NCBI RefSeq assembly: GCF_005221325.1
Contig: NZ_CP039888.1
Span: 1,736,001 to 1,800,000, forward strand
DNA from: Agrobacterium tumefaciens
GTDB lineage: Bacteria; Pseudomonadota; Alphaproteobacteria; Rhizobiales; Rhizobiaceae
DNA length: 64,000 nucleotides
Reading direction: 5' to 3'
Part shown: positions 1 through 8,916 of the stretch, piece after piece
How positions within the stretch are numbered: position 1 is the first letter of the stretch
Layout: every line of letters begins with the position of its first letter
Position numbers and translations under genes: made by a program
The notes under the pieces: generated by a model
What the model was told of the DNA's origin: nothing
Seen by the model: only the letters and a program-made list of their open reading frames with translations
Database searches by the model: none

Positions 1-68
1 TCATATCAGGGCTGTCGGCGCGAAACCGGAAACGGGTCAAAAGGCCCCTGACACGCTGGCAGCGCCCG

Positions 69-665
69 TCAGCTTTCACATGGCGTGATCAGCGACCTGA
101 CCTCGGTCGGCCCGAATAACTTGACCAGGTCCGCATCAATAGATGTGGGAATATAGCCTTCGTTTTCCGCAGGTTTCATATAGATCGAGGAATAGATCGG
201 GCCGGCGGGAAACGCACCCTTGAAGCAGGCTTTCACGATCTTGATCTCCGTACTGCCCCTGATACGCGGCCCCTGAGCGCGGGAAAGGCGCACCCGCTCC
301 TGCAGCTCCGCCAGCCGTCCAACGTCTTCGGGTTTGACCCGCCACACGCTCGTCGACATGCCCTCCCGTTTTTCCGGCCGGAACTTCACAAGGGCGGCCG
401 CATCCGTATCCGCCACCAGCGCATAGGTGTCAACGGTTTCGCCCACCGCGCCATCCGCCCTGCTACGGGTGATCATCACGGCATCCCCGGAGATCAGGGA
501 AAGATTGGCTGGCAATTGCAACCCGACCCGCACATGCTCGAAGTTCATCGTCAGAAAATCCTGCCGTATCAGCTTGGGAACGCTGGAAATCGGGACGGTC
601 ATGCAACCGGTGAGGAAGAGGAGCAAAACAGGCAGGCGGGCAAAACGCGATAGTGGCAATGTCAT
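69..665 (-). CDS. Putative outer-membrane lipoprotein of unknown function
   Basis: Small protein of 198 residues. I chose the ATG at 665 because it is followed at once by a lipoprotein signal: two arginines, a Leu-rich segment and the lipobox LTGC, with the lipidated Cys at residue 21. The open frame extends upstream to 782 but that part lacks any signal-peptide logic. The mature part has no motif I recognise, so the function is unknown. It was probably exported through Lol, as its position +2 after Cys is Met rather than Asp (inference: outer membrane). It stands alone, divergent from the esterase remnant to its right. The lipoprotein call is firm; nothing supports a more specific role. Confidence 0.7.
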   Translation of the reverse strand: MTLPLSRFARLPVLLLFLTGCMTVPISSVPKLIRQDFLTMNFEHVRVGLQLPANLSLISGDAVMITRSRADGAVGETVDTYALVADTDAAALVKFRPEKREGMSTSVWRVKPEDVGRLAELQERVRLSRAQGPRIRGSTEIKIVKACFKGAFPAGPIYSSIYMKPAENEGYIPTSIDADLVKLFGPTEVRSLITPCES

Positions 666-823
666 GATATTAAAACCTGAAAATAGAAGCGCGATATGAA
701 ATGGCGTTGTCGAACAGACGTTTTGCGACGTTGAAGCCGCCACGCCGCGCATAAACTTGCGCGAACGACATTGCCGCAACATTATGGGTTCCGGAACGCG
801 TCGTGATGACAGGAGACCCCCAT

Positions 824-1245
824 ATGTATCGAAAACGCCTTATGGCCTTCTGCCTGCTCATGTCCTCCGGTTCTGCACTCGCCGGGCAAATCGAAGATGC
901 CACCTTCGACAGCGCGGCCTTGAACGCGCCGCTTCCCGTCAATATCTACCGCCCGGATGGTGCACCGCCCGAAAACGGCTGGCCGGTGCTCTATCTCCTG
1001 CATGGCCATGATGGCGACCAGAACAGCTGGCGCGATCTCGGCAATATCGAAAAGACGCTCGATACGCTCATCGCAGCGGGCGCCATCCGGCCGCTGGTCG
1101 TCGTCATGCCCGGCGTCAAGAACAGCTGGTATGTGGATTCCGCGATGGCGATCACGTCTGGTCGGTGTGGAAGGTTTCGATCATCGACGCGCTGAAGTTC
1201 ATCGATAGGGAATGGGACAAGGCAGCAGATGTCGCCGGGAATTGA
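824..1245 (+). pseudogene. Secreted esterase (FrmB/esterase D-like), internally deleted and frameshifted
   Basis: The ATG at 824 follows an AGGAGA Shine-Dalgarno and starts a 20-residue signal peptide ending in ALA. The N-terminal part of an alpha/beta-hydrolase of the esterase D family follows: VLYLLHGHDGDQNSW is the oxyanion-hole strand and loop, and VVVMPGVKNSWYVDSAMA is the usual next segment. At about 1137-1147 the coding frame shifts by one. The new frame reads RDGDHVWSVWKVSIIDALKF, which resembles the C-terminal catalytic-His region of the same family (GxHxWxxW), and stops at 1243-1245. Everything between, including the nucleophile GxSxGG and the acidic residue, is missing. An intact family member has about 250-280 residues, so roughly 130 codons have been lost. 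The product should be inactive. Confidence 0.75.
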
Positions 1246-1278
1246 GGCGCGGCCCTCCTTCTCAAACAGGCACACCGA

Positions 1279-1704
1279 TCATTTTCCGGTCCGCTTCTTT
1301 CCGCTCTTCCCCGCCACATTCAACGCCACCGCAGCCCGGATCAGCGCCGCCAGCGCCTCCTCATCCACCACATCCCCCTCGTGAAAATCGATCGCCCGTC
1401 GCGTATTGCCTTCCAGGCTCGAATTGAACAGGCCGGCCGGGTCTTCAAGCGAGGCGCCCTTCGCAAATGTCATCTTCACGGCACTCTTGTAGGTTTCGCC
1501 AGTGCAGAGGATGCCGGCATGCGACCAGACCGGCACGCCGCGCCACTTCACCTCCTCAATCACCTCCGGATCGGCCTTCAGGATCACCGCGCGGATGCGT
1601 GCGAGCATATCGCCGCGCCAATCGCCCAGCTCCGCGACTTTACGGTCGATGATGTCAGACGCTGCGGTTTCCTCCGCATCTTTTTCCGTAACCTTTTTTG
1701 CCAT
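1279..1704 (-). CDS. DUF1801 family protein
   Basis: Protein of 141 residues. The start ATG at 1704 is preceded by a strong GGGAGG site, so I prefer it to the upstream start at 1734. The body, with DMLARIRAVILKADPEVIEEVKWRGVPVWSHAGILC followed by an AVKMTFAKGA strand, matches the DUF1801 (YdhG-like) fold, a small alpha/beta domain found alone in many proteobacteria. The segment EVKWRGVPVW is the typical core signature. The lysine-rich tail (KSGKKRTGK) may contact nucleic acid but that is only suggestive. The family has no agreed biochemical role. It is convergent with the esterase remnant and stands alone. Confidence 0.75.
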   Translation of the reverse strand: MAKKVTEKDAEETAASDIIDRKVAELGDWRGDMLARIRAVILKADPEVIEEVKWRGVPVWSHAGILCTGETYKSAVKMTFAKGASLEDPAGLFNSSLEGNTRRAIDFHEGDVVDEEALAALIRAAVALNVAGKSGKKRTGK

Positions 1705-1867
1705 GATGCCCTCCCGATTTCGCCGCGCCGCCACTCCCGGCCTGCCGCGCCGTTGTTCCGGCTTTCAACATAGACCAAATTTTCCTGTCCTCCCATGCGG
1801 AACAAAATTCGCCTGTCACCGTTTCCTCCCCGAACGCAACGTTCAGCATACAAAGGGAAGAAACATC

Positions 1868-2323
1868 ATGAAAATCAATGTCATCGCTCTCGCTGCCGCA
1901 GCAGTGCTCTCTTCTTCCGTGGCCTTTGCCCAGACGGCGACCACGGCCCCTGCTGCCGGCGCGGATGCTACTCTCTCCGGCCCCGGTATCACCATGGGCA
2001 CCAAGGCCAGCGGCCCGCTGAAGTTCGTCAATGTCCAGAAGACCGATCTCACCGCCTCCCAGCTTGACGGCATGGACATCTATAACGCCCAGAACGAAAA
2101 CATCGGCGAGATCGAGGATGTGGTGATTGGCGATGGCAAGTCGGTGATCGGCCTTGTCGCCAGCGTCGGCGGCTTCCTCGGCATCGACAAGAGCTATGTG
2201 GTGCTCGACCCGGCATCCGTCGCAGTCCACAACGACAACGGCACCTGGAAGGCCTATGTCGACACCACCAAGGACGCGCTCCAGAACGCCCCCAAGCTCG
2301 ACTACGACAAGCTGGACGACTGA
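1868..2323 (+). CDS. Secreted PRC-barrel domain protein
   Basis: Protein of 151 residues starting at the ATG at 1868, nine bases after an AGGGAAGAA site. Residues 1-22 form a Sec signal peptide cleaved after AFA. From about residue 50 it has a PRC-barrel: the segment DLTASQLDGMDIYNAQNENIGEIEDVVIG is the diagnostic first strands, and GLVASVGGFLGIDKSYVVL the next. Periplasmic PRC-barrel proteins are common and often paralogous in Rhizobiales. They are linked with envelope or stress adaptation but have no defined enzymatic activity. The gene is monocistronic and ends in a strong rho-independent terminator 28 bases downstream. Confidence 0.85.
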   Translation: MKINVIALAAAAVLSSSVAFAQTATTAPAAGADATLSGPGITMGTKASGPLKFVNVQKTDLTASQLDGMDIYNAQNENIGEIEDVVIGDGKSVIGLVASVGGFLGIDKSYVVLDPASVAVHNDNGTWKAYVDTTKDALQNAPKLDYDKLDD

Positions 2324-2350
2324 TTACCCCTGCAGTTGTTCACTTGTCTC

Positions 2351-2376
2351 CCCCCGCGCCGAGGCGCGGGGGTTTT
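2351..2376 (+). terminator. Rho-independent terminator after the PRC-barrel gene
   Basis: A perfect 10-bp stem (CCCCCGCGCC with GGCGCGGGGG) closes a two-base loop and is followed by TTTT. It lies 28 bases after the PRC-barrel stop codon. Confidence 0.9.
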
Positions 2377-2498
2377 CGTATGGAGGATTTGATGCAGCAG
2401 CCGTCAATCCTCGCCCCACAGACCCTTGCCTGACAGACACTTGCCTATGAGCCCGGCCCTCGCCTATCTTCGGTGCGCAAATCACCAAGGATCGATGC

Positions 2499-3107
2499 GT
2501 GCCCGCCCATAGTCTCTTTTCCCTTTCCGTCAGTTCTGCCCTGTTGCTGAGCGCCCTTCCGCTGTCAGCACAGTCCGCCGGCTGGAAACCCGCCGAGCAG
2601 ATCAAAACCTATGCCATCAGCGGCAATACTGGCGGCGCGCTTTATCAGTCCATCGGCGAACGCGGCCCGACGGCCGGTGTGCAGGCGATTGCACACACCA
2701 CCTTCAAGCTGACATGGCGACGGGATTATCGTCCGCAGCCGGATGGCGCCTGCGTGCTGGCCACCGCAAGGCCCAATCTCACCATCATCTACACCTGGCC
2801 AAAAGCGCCTGCCAATCTGCCGCCCGCTGTTGCTGCCAGCTGGAGGACCTTCATTTCCGGCGTGGAAACCCATGAGCGCGTCCATGGCGAGCATATCCTC
2901 GACATGGTGAAGAAGATCGAAGCCTTCAGCACCGGGCTGAGGGCGGAGAGCGATCCCAAATGCCAGAAGGTGCGCGCCGTTCTGCAACAGCGTCTCGGCG
3001 AGCTTTCCACTGAGCAACGCCAGCGCGGCCGCGATTTCGACCGCGACGAGCTTTCACCGGGCGGGCGGGTGCACCAGCTCATCCTCGCACTGGCCAACGG
3101 CCCTTGA
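2499..3107 (+). CDS. Secreted DUF922-type metallopeptidase-like protein
   Basis: Protein of 202 residues. GTG at 2499 is the likely start; the ATG at 2495 is in another frame. Residues 1-27 are a signal peptide. The rest fits the DUF922 family: an N-terminal beta domain (FKLTWRRDYRPQPDGACVL) and then a helix holding HERVH at residues 125-129. That is an HExxH zinc motif, with a further His at 132. A conserved Cys pair (about 85 and 155) may form a disulfide. DUF922 proteins are predicted Zn-dependent periplasmic proteases; catalysis has not been shown, as far as I know. The gene is convergent with the J-domain gene, with a gap of only 10 bases. Confidence 0.75.
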   Translation: MPAHSLFSLSVSSALLLSALPLSAQSAGWKPAEQIKTYAISGNTGGALYQSIGERGPTAGVQAIAHTTFKLTWRRDYRPQPDGACVLATARPNLTIIYTWPKAPANLPPAVAASWRTFISGVETHERVHGEHILDMVKKIEAFSTGLRAESDPKCQKVRAVLQQRLGELSTEQRQRGRDFDRDELSPGGRVHQLILALANGP

Positions 3108-3117
3108 GCGATCGGGC

Positions 3118-3720
3118 TTATTCCGCCGCTTCGCCTTTCAGGAGAGGCTCCGTGAGCATCACGCTCTCCAGCTCGTAGGAATAACCCTCCAGCATCGTAT
3201 AGGCCTGCTCGATCGCCTCGATCTGGGTCTCGGCGTTGCGGATGGCTTCGGCGATGGACTGGCTGCGGGCGCGCAGCATGGAACTCAGCACATCCGTCTC
3301 CGGCTTGCGGCCCAGACGATCCATGTGTTTGCGCACCCGCGTGCGGTGCCGCTCCAGCTCGAGAATATGGAAGCGGCTTTTCAGAATATCGTCGGTCAGC
3401 TTGCGGCGCATGGCCGCCACGGGATCGAAACTGCCGGGTTCGCGCTCGTCCAGAATGAATTCATTGACCAGCGTTTCCAGCATCAGCAGGCCCTTGAGGT
3501 CCTTGGCGTCGGCAAGCTGCGGGTCGTAGCCGGTATCGTCGAACACCTTGCGGCGCACCGGATCCTTCAGAAGTTCATAAGCCGTCTGCAGCCGTGCGAA
3601 TTGCTCGGCATCGCCGCCGCTGTCGGGATGCGCGGCCTTGGCCACCTTGCGATAGGCCGTCTTGATCGCCGCCTCGTCGGCATCGCGCTCCACGCCAAGC
3701 AAAACATAGGGATCGATCAC
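3118..3720 (-). CDS. J-domain (DnaJ-like) co-chaperone
   Basis: Protein of 200 residues with an N-terminal J domain (residues about 3-66). The HPD tripeptide that stimulates DnaK ATPase is at 31-33, and the flanking helices II (AAIKTAYRKVAKAA) and IV (LLKDPVRRKVFDDTGYDPQ) are present. There is no Gly/Phe-rich region or zinc finger, so it is a type III J protein rather than DnaJ itself. The C-terminal 130 residues are helical and charged, likely a coiled-coil partner-binding region whose client I cannot name. It is a cytosolic protein that should recruit DnaK to a specific substrate. Confidence 0.85.
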   Translation of the reverse strand: MIDPYVLLGVERDADEAAIKTAYRKVAKAAHPDSGGDAEQFARLQTAYELLKDPVRRKVFDDTGYDPQLADAKDLKGLLMLETLVNEFILDEREPGSFDPVAAMRRKLTDDILKSRFHILELERHRTRVRKHMDRLGRKPETDVLSSMLRARSQSIAEAIRNAETQIEAIEQAYTMLEGYSYELESVMLTEPLLKGEAAE

Positions 3721-4105
3721 AAAAACACCTTCAAACGCAAACTGTTACCCGCATGCCTGATGCCACGCTCCTGAGGCCCGCCGGCGGATCATAGGCCAAT
3801 TCCGCCCCGTGCGGCACCCCGCCCCGGCTTTTAAACCGGCAAAGCCCACATAAAGCCTCGCGGCGCAGCGGACGGAAAAGCCCTTGATGCCCAAATTTGT
3901 CGGACAGAAGGCGACTATAATGACGGGCCGGACAAAATTGTGGAAAGCGATGGCAAAATATACCACGCATCCGGCACCACGCTTGCCGCACCCCGCCGGA
4001 GAACACCCTGCCAAGAAGCATATCAGGCGCATTTTCAGGGCCTTATGGTGGAATGCCGCCAACGGGTGTAAGCTCGGCTTTTGGATCTGAAGGGAGGACG
4101 ATCCG
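3721..4105. other. Intergenic region without a recognisable gene
   Basis: 385 bases between the divergent J-domain gene and the NTF2-like gene. Short open frames on both strands have no domain signature, no good start signals and poor codon use. An AGGGAGG site at about 4091-4097 serves the gene starting at 4106. The region presumably holds both promoters, but I see no clear -35/-10 pair. Confidence 0.5.
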
Positions 4106-4459
4106 ATGCCGCAAACCATTACCCAGACCGTCACGGACTATGTCCATGCCATGGCCTATGCGGATGAGGGCCTGATGCGTGATGTATTCGATCCACGCGC
4201 CAGCATCGTCGGCACCTTCGAAGGTGAAATCGAATGGCTGTCGCTGGAGGATTTCGTCGACCAGATGCGCAAGAGCGAACGCGGGCTGCCCGACCACGAT
4301 CCCGCTTTCGAAATCATGGGCATCGACAAGGAGGGCGACAGCGCTTCAGTGAAGCTGACGACCCGTTTCGACGGCATGGATTTTTACGAATACCTGTCCC
4401 TGCTGGAACGCGACGGCAACTGGTCGATCGTGCACAAGCTTTATCACATAAAGCCATAG
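4106..4459 (+). CDS. NTF2-like (SnoaL/lumazine-binding-like) small protein
   Basis: Protein of 117 residues with a strong AGGGAGG ribosome site. The pattern is that of the NTF2 cone fold: an N-terminal helix (VTDYVHAMAYADEGLMRDVFDPRASIVG), a second helix (LEDFVDQMRK), then antiparallel strands ending in YLSLLERDGNWSIVHKLYHIK. The last is the characteristic W-x-I-x-x-K-x-Y/F end of putative lumazine-binding or SnoaL-like proteins. Families with this fold include ketosteroid isomerases, dehydratases and simple binding domains, so no substrate can be proposed. The gene stands alone, upstream of the convergent tRNA-Thr. Confidence 0.75.
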   Translation: MPQTITQTVTDYVHAMAYADEGLMRDVFDPRASIVGTFEGEIEWLSLEDFVDQMRKSERGLPDHDPAFEIMGIDKEGDSASVKLTTRFDGMDFYEYLSLLERDGNWSIVHKLYHIKP

Positions 4460-4495
4460 GCATCATCAAAACAGCGGCAAAAACGGGGAAATAAA

Positions 4496-4510
4496 AAAGG
4501 CTAAGCCTTT
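4496..4510 (-). terminator. Probable terminator of the tRNA-Thr transcript
   Basis: On the minus strand, AAAGGC and GCCTTT form a 6-bp stem around a three-base loop, followed by a T run. It lies 9 bases past the CCA end of the tRNA. The stem is short, so confidence is moderate. Confidence 0.6.
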
Positions 4511-4518
4511 GAAAATAC

Positions 4519-4594
<76 letters not shown>

Positions 4595-4809
4595 AAGCCA
4601 GTGCCTTGCCAACTATCAGATTCTGACTTGGTGTAAAGCAAAAACTGCCTGCGGCCCATCAAGCCGGCTTTTTTTCCACATCATCCTCGCGCCGACATAT
4701 CTGCCTGATCGCTATTAAAGCAAAAGGCCCATAAAATAAGCGAAGTATTTACGCGGCGAAGCTAAAATGGCTGCAAACCATAACCATTCCAGCGAGAATA
4801 ACGCATCCG

Positions 4810-6546
4810 ATGCGCGCGAGCATACAGAAAATCCAGCTGACAGGCACAATCGTTATTGCCGTAAGCGCCATCCTGCTGGCTACACTTGCTGCGCTGCCCA
4901 GCGTCTCCAACTATCTTCGATATCGGACGAACGCGCAGCAGCTTAACCGCTTTGAAACCGCGCTCCAGTCCGCATGGCTGGTCTCTGCCGAACGCGGCCC
5001 GGCAAATAACCTGATGGCAGCCACTTCTGCCGATGCAAGGCTGGTCGAGCGCCTGGCCGCCGCGCGCAAGGCGACAGACGACAAATTGTCTCAAGTCGAG
5101 GCCTCCTTCGCCGAAGAAATCAAAACTCAGCCCGGCTTGGCGAAGTCACTTGCCGAAACCCGCCAGAAACTCGCGCAAGCGCGAGAGGCAGTAGACACAG
5201 TTGCCGCCCTTTCCCCGGAAGCGCGCAGCTACAGCGCCATGGCCAACGCCATTCAATCGATGTTCACGGCGGCCGATAGCGTCAACCTGCTCCGCGGCAA
5301 GGCGGCCCGCGCCATCATCACGAAAACCCCCGATGTCGCGATCGATATTGCGATGACCGGCACCGCCGGCGTCATGCGCGACAGGATCGGCCGCCTCGGC
5401 TCCTACGTGGTCATGAGCCTGCAGGCAAACAGACAGGACAGATTGAGCTATCGCGCGAAGTTCGACACGGAGATGCAGAGCCTGATGCTGGTGAAATCCT
5501 CGCTGTGGAACTACACCGCCGCCTATCTGTCGACACCGCGCCTGGACGCCGCGTTTCGCGATTTCGATACCTATTATTTCGGCCAGTCGCTTCGCTACGC
5601 GCAGAATACGATTGCCATCGTCGTACCCTCAGCGCTTCCAAGCATTCGCGATTTTTCCGAAAACTACATTCAGGGCATGCGCTCATCAGATCAGCTGCGT
5701 GACCTTATCCTCGCCGAAACCCGCGCGAGAATCGAAAAGAACAAGCAACAGGCGCTTATCTATGGCTTGGCGTCGCTCTTCCTTGCCTTGATCGCCGTTC
5801 TGGTCCTGCTGCGCCTCACATCGGTTTACAAAACGGCGCTGTTCCGGCCCATGCAGTCCGTCCTGGCACAGATCTCCGCGATAGCGGCAGGCGATCTTTC
5901 CGAGGCTAAGCGCCAGGACGGTGTTGCCCCGGAGGTGACGAAGATGTTTAGGGAACTGGATTTCCTGCGTGAACAGCTTCGGCAGAAGGGGCAAATGGAG
6001 GACCAGCAGCGCGCATTGGCCGAGCAGCTCCGCACGCTGTCCGAAACCGATGCACTGACCGGCGTCTTCAATCGCCGCGCGCTGGAGAAGTCCGTTCGCG
6101 CCATTCTGAGCGATGAGCAATGCCAGTCACTCGGCGTCATGATCGTCGATATCGATCACTTCAAGTCGATCAACGACCGCTTCGGCCACGCCATGGGCGA
6201 CCTTGCGCTGCAAAAGACGGCGAGCCTTTTAAAGGGCGCCTTGCGCAAGACCGATATTCTGGCCCGCTACGGCGGCGAGGAATTCGTCGTCGTGCTGCAG
6301 GATGTCAGCCACGCCACGGCGACCGCCACCGCCGACCGCCTTCGTCGCCTGATAGAAGTCCAGACCTTCGATGAACAGGCCGGCTTGTCGCTGACGGCAA
6401 GTTTCGGCGTCGTCTGGCAGGAGGCACGCGCAATCAACAGCTGGGACGAGTTGATCGCCATTGCCGACGACCGGCTTTACGAGGCCAAGCGCGCGGGCCG
6501 CAACCGGGTGTGGGCAACCTATTTCCCGAAGGTCGCAAACGGCTAG
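4810..6546 (+). CDS. Membrane-anchored diguanylate cyclase (GGDEF)
   Basis: Protein of 578 residues. A first membrane segment lies at about residues 12-34, then comes a roughly 280-residue helical periplasmic sensor region, and a second membrane segment (IYGLASLFLALIAVLVLLRL) near 316-337. A HAMP-like linker follows (FRPMQSVLAQISAIAAGDLSEAKR), then a short coiled coil and a C-terminal GGDEF domain (about 410-572). The A site is RYGGEEF, with GGEEF near 488-492, so the enzyme should make cyclic di-GMP from two GTP. RKTD, five residues upstream, has PleD-like spacing and is an intact I-site for product inhibition. There is no EAL domain. The signal sensed is unknown. The gene is monocistronic. 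Confidence 0.93.
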   Translation: MRASIQKIQLTGTIVIAVSAILLATLAALPSVSNYLRYRTNAQQLNRFETALQSAWLVSAERGPANNLMAATSADARLVERLAAARKATDDKLSQVEASFAEEIKTQPGLAKSLAETRQKLAQAREAVDTVAALSPEARSYSAMANAIQSMFTAADSVNLLRGKAARAIITKTPDVAIDIAMTGTAGVMRDRIGRLGSYVVMSLQANRQDRLSYRAKFDTEMQSLMLVKSSLWNYTAAYLSTPRLDAAFRDFDTYYFGQSLRYAQNTIAIVVPSALPSIRDFSENYIQGMRSSDQLRDLILAETRARIEKNKQQALIYGLASLFLALIAVLVLLRLTSVYKTALFRPMQSVLAQISAIAAGDLSEAKRQDGVAPEVTKMFRELDFLREQLRQKGQMEDQQRALAEQLRTLSETDALTGVFNRRALEKSVRAILSDEQCQSLGVMIVDIDHFKSINDRFGHAMGDLALQKTASLLKGALRKTDILARYGGEEFVVVLQDVSHATATATADRLRRLIEVQTFDEQAGLSLTASFGVVWQEARAINSWDELIAIADDRLYEAKRAGRNRVWATYFPKVANG

Positions 6547-6577
6547 GCGACAACGTTAGTAACGAATTGAGCGCGCT

Positions 6578-7687
6578 CTAGATCAGATCCAGCGTCATCA
6601 CGACAGGGCAATGGTCGGATGCCTTTGGGCGATCCCAGCCCGTGCGGGGATAACGCTCCACGTCCTGCCCCGGCGGGAACACCGTGCGGAAAGGCTGGCC
6701 GTTGCGGACGATTTCGGGAACATGCGTGGCGTTGGTTTCCGCCAGGCGCGGCGACAGCCAGACATAGTCGAGCTGGCACAGATGCTGTTCCTGCGGTCCG
6801 CGGGAGTGATAAAGCGTCCAGCGATCCATGACGTCGCGGCGCGTCATCGGATTGACCACGAAACCATCAGCCGTGAAGATATCGAGCGCACTGCGCTCCT
6901 CCTCGACGGGCGCGAAGCTGTAGCCGCTACGCCTGTCGCCGGAAATCGCAACGCGCTCCTGATAGTCGTTCATATCGCCGCAGATCGCGAAATTCTTGTT
7001 GTGGGTATTGCCCACGCCCCAGCGGTTTTCGATGATGCGGCGAACCGCCATGACTTCCGCCTCACGGATCGGCATGGTGGCGATCCGCGCATCCACTGCG
7101 TCACGGACATTGGTCATGGATTTGAAATGCGTGACGTAAAGCGTCAACGGCTTGCCGCCGATCCGGAGGTCAATTTCCAGGCAATCCCGTTTGAAAATCT
7201 TGTCATCGATCTGGTTGGTCGCGGCGAGTGCAGGATTGAAGAGATCGAGATTGCGATAGGTCAGCGCCGCGTGGCTCTTGATGTCCACCACCTCGATTTT
7301 ATCGCCGTCGCGCGTCTGCTCGCGCATGACGACAGCGACATCGATGCCGCGGCTGTCATTTCCCTCGACTAGATATTTCTGCAGGTAGCCATTGCCGACC
7401 ATGCGGTAGAGATAACCATATTCAAAGGCCTGCAGCGCGGCCATGTTATCGACTTCCTGCAGGCAGAGAATATCGGCATCCGCATCGGCAATGGCGAGCG
7501 CCGAAAGCTGGCGCGTATCGTCGGTGGAAGACACCATGCGCGCGCTTTCCAGCGCCTGATAGGTCGCCTCATCCCTGATATCGAAAAGCTGGATCGCCCT
7601 GTCGCGCCGCGTCTGGTTGCGAAAGCCGGTGAAATCGAAACGGGTGAGGAGATTTTCGATATTGAAGGTGGCGAGCCGAAGCGACAT
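6578..7687 (-). CDS. Endonuclease/exonuclease/phosphatase family protein
   Basis: Protein of 369 residues with the metal-dependent EEP fold. The N-terminal strand ATFNIENL holds the metal-ligand Asn, LCLQEVDN the catalytic Glu, ICGDMNDYQ the Asp/Asn pair, and the C-terminal KASDHCPVVMTL the terminal Asp-His. Members hydrolyse phosphodiester or phosphomonoester bonds in DNA, RNA, phospholipids or nucleotides. There is no signal peptide, so a cytosolic substrate is likely, but the sequence does not say which. It is convergent with the diguanylate cyclase gene (31 bases between stops) and no partner gene is obvious. Confidence 0.85.
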   Translation of the reverse strand: MSLRLATFNIENLLTRFDFTGFRNQTRRDRAIQLFDIRDEATYQALESARMVSSTDDTRQLSALAIADADADILCLQEVDNMAALQAFEYGYLYRMVGNGYLQKYLVEGNDSRGIDVAVVMREQTRDGDKIEVVDIKSHAALTYRNLDLFNPALAATNQIDDKIFKRDCLEIDLRIGGKPLTLYVTHFKSMTNVRDAVDARIATMPIREAEVMAVRRIIENRWGVGNTHNKNFAICGDMNDYQERVAISGDRRSGYSFAPVEEERSALDIFTADGFVVNPMTRRDVMDRWTLYHSRGPQEQHLCQLDYVWLSPRLAETNATHVPEIVRNGQPFRTVFPPGQDVERYPRTGWDRPKASDHCPVVMTLDLI

Positions 7688-7809
7688 GGGTCATTCCTGT
7701 TTTGCAGGCCGAGATTAGCGATTCCAACTCAGCATCGCCAGTGGAGTTCTCATAAGACGAACGAAGCTAAGGTGACGCAAGCCTCTCACCCACAGCCACA
7801 TCTTTTTCC

Positions 7810-7836
7810 GTCGTTCCGGCCTTGAGCCGGTATGAC
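7810..7836. repeat. Palindromic intergenic repeat unit
   Basis: GTCGTTCCGGC and GCCGGTATGAC form an imperfect 11-bp inverted repeat around a CTTGA centre. The core resembles the dispersed palindromes with a CCGG-CTTGA-CCGG centre found between genes of Rhizobiales. It lies in the 200-base gap downstream of the ABC transporter operon, where it could fold in RNA from either strand. Confidence 0.55.
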
Positions 7837-7887
7837 GGGAGAACTTCAGGGCAGGAAAAATCGGACCTGCCGCACTCACGCCCTTAT

Positions 7888-8916
7888 CTAAAGCCGCCAC
7901 CCCGCACGAATGGCGACCGGCAGCCGGTCCCCGACCGCAACCGCTTCACGCGAATAGGCCCGGAGCGCCTGCCCATCCGGAAGATCGAGACGCAGGGCAT
8001 AACGCTCGCCCTCATAAAGAACCGAGGTAACGGTGCAAGCAATTCCGTCGGCATCCCGCACCACATCCTGCGGCCGCACGAGAATATCCGCCCGCGGCGA
8101 TTGCCCGCCGTTTTCCGTGGCCGCCCGAAGCCCCGCCCAGTCGAGATCGCGCGACGCCTCATCCGGCACCGGCAGATTGAGGATCGCCCCCTGCCCCACC
8201 AGTGAACCGACCAGCCTGCCCTCCGGCCGCGCATAAAGCTCCGCTGGCGCCGCGACCTGAAGCAGCCTGCCCTGCGACATGACGGCGACATCGGTTGCCA
8301 GCGCCATGGCCTCGGCCTGATCATGCGTGACATAGATCATCGTCGCGCCGGAACGGGCGTGGAAATCGCGAAACGTCTCCTCCATCTCCTGGCGCAGATG
8401 CCGGTCGAGATTGGCGAGCGGCTCGTCAAGCAGCACCACGTCAGGCTCGGTAACGAGGCAGCGGGCGAGCGCCACCCGCTGCCGCTGGCCGCCGGACAAT
8501 TCAGCGGGGCGGCGATCCGCAAAGCTCTCGAGGCGGACGGCGGCAAGTGCCTGACGCACCTTTTCGCGGTATTTCTCGCCGGAGATGCCACGCACCTTGA
8601 GAGGATATCCAGCATTGTCGGCCACCGACATATGCGGCCACAGCGCATAGGACTGGAACACCATCGCCATGTTGCGCCGCTCCGGCGGCACCATGCTGCC
8701 CGCATCGGCCAGCACGCGTTCGCCAAGCAGGATGGAACCATCGGTCGGCTGTTCGAAACCGGCGATCATGCGCAGCACCGTCGTCTTGCCGCAGCCGGAA
8801 GGCCCGAGCAGCGCCAGGAAACCGCCGTCACGCACCGTCAGCGACACGTCATCCACGGCGGGCTTGGAACCTGCCCCAAAGTTTTTCGACAGGCGGTTGA
8901 GGATCAGTTTCGCCAA
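7888..8916 (-). CDS. ABC transporter ATP-binding protein (FbpC/AfuC-like)
   Basis: ATPase of 342 residues, third gene of an importer operon. Walker A GPSGCGKTT is at 38-46, the Q-loop in VFQSYALWPHMSV, the signature LSGGQRQRVALARCL from 140, Walker B with LLDEP at 162-166 and the H-loop His in VTHDQ at 197. The last 110 residues form a TOBE-like beta domain, as in FbpC, PotA and MalK. Its start overlaps the end of the permease gene by 13 bases, so the two are translationally coupled. It should power uptake of the solute delivered by the binding protein encoded two genes upstream. Confidence 0.93.
   Translation of the reverse strand: MAKLILNRLSKNFGAGSKPAVDDVSLTVRDGGFLALLGPSGCGKTTVLRMIAGFEQPTDGSILLGERVLADAGSMVPPERRNMAMVFQSYALWPHMSVADNAGYPLKVRGISGEKYREKVRQALAAVRLESFADRRPAELSGGQRQRVALARCLVTEPDVVLLDEPLANLDRHLRQEMEETFRDFHARSGATMIYVTHDQAEAMALATDVAVMSQGRLLQVAAPAELYARPEGRLVGSLVGQGAILNLPVPDEASRDLDWAGLRAATENGGQSPRADILVRPQDVVRDADGIACTVTSVLYEGERYALRLDLPDGQALRAYSREAVAVGDRLPVAIRAGWRL

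Noticed and set aside
1502..1867. A 122-codon extension of the PRC-barrel gene
   Set aside because: It runs antisense to the DUF1801 gene; the signal peptide and ribosome site place the start at 1868.
3731..4134. Overlapping minus-strand frames between the J-domain and NTF2-like genes
   Set aside because: They are Cys- and Arg-rich with no family resemblance, no ribosome site, and one runs into the NTF2-like gene.
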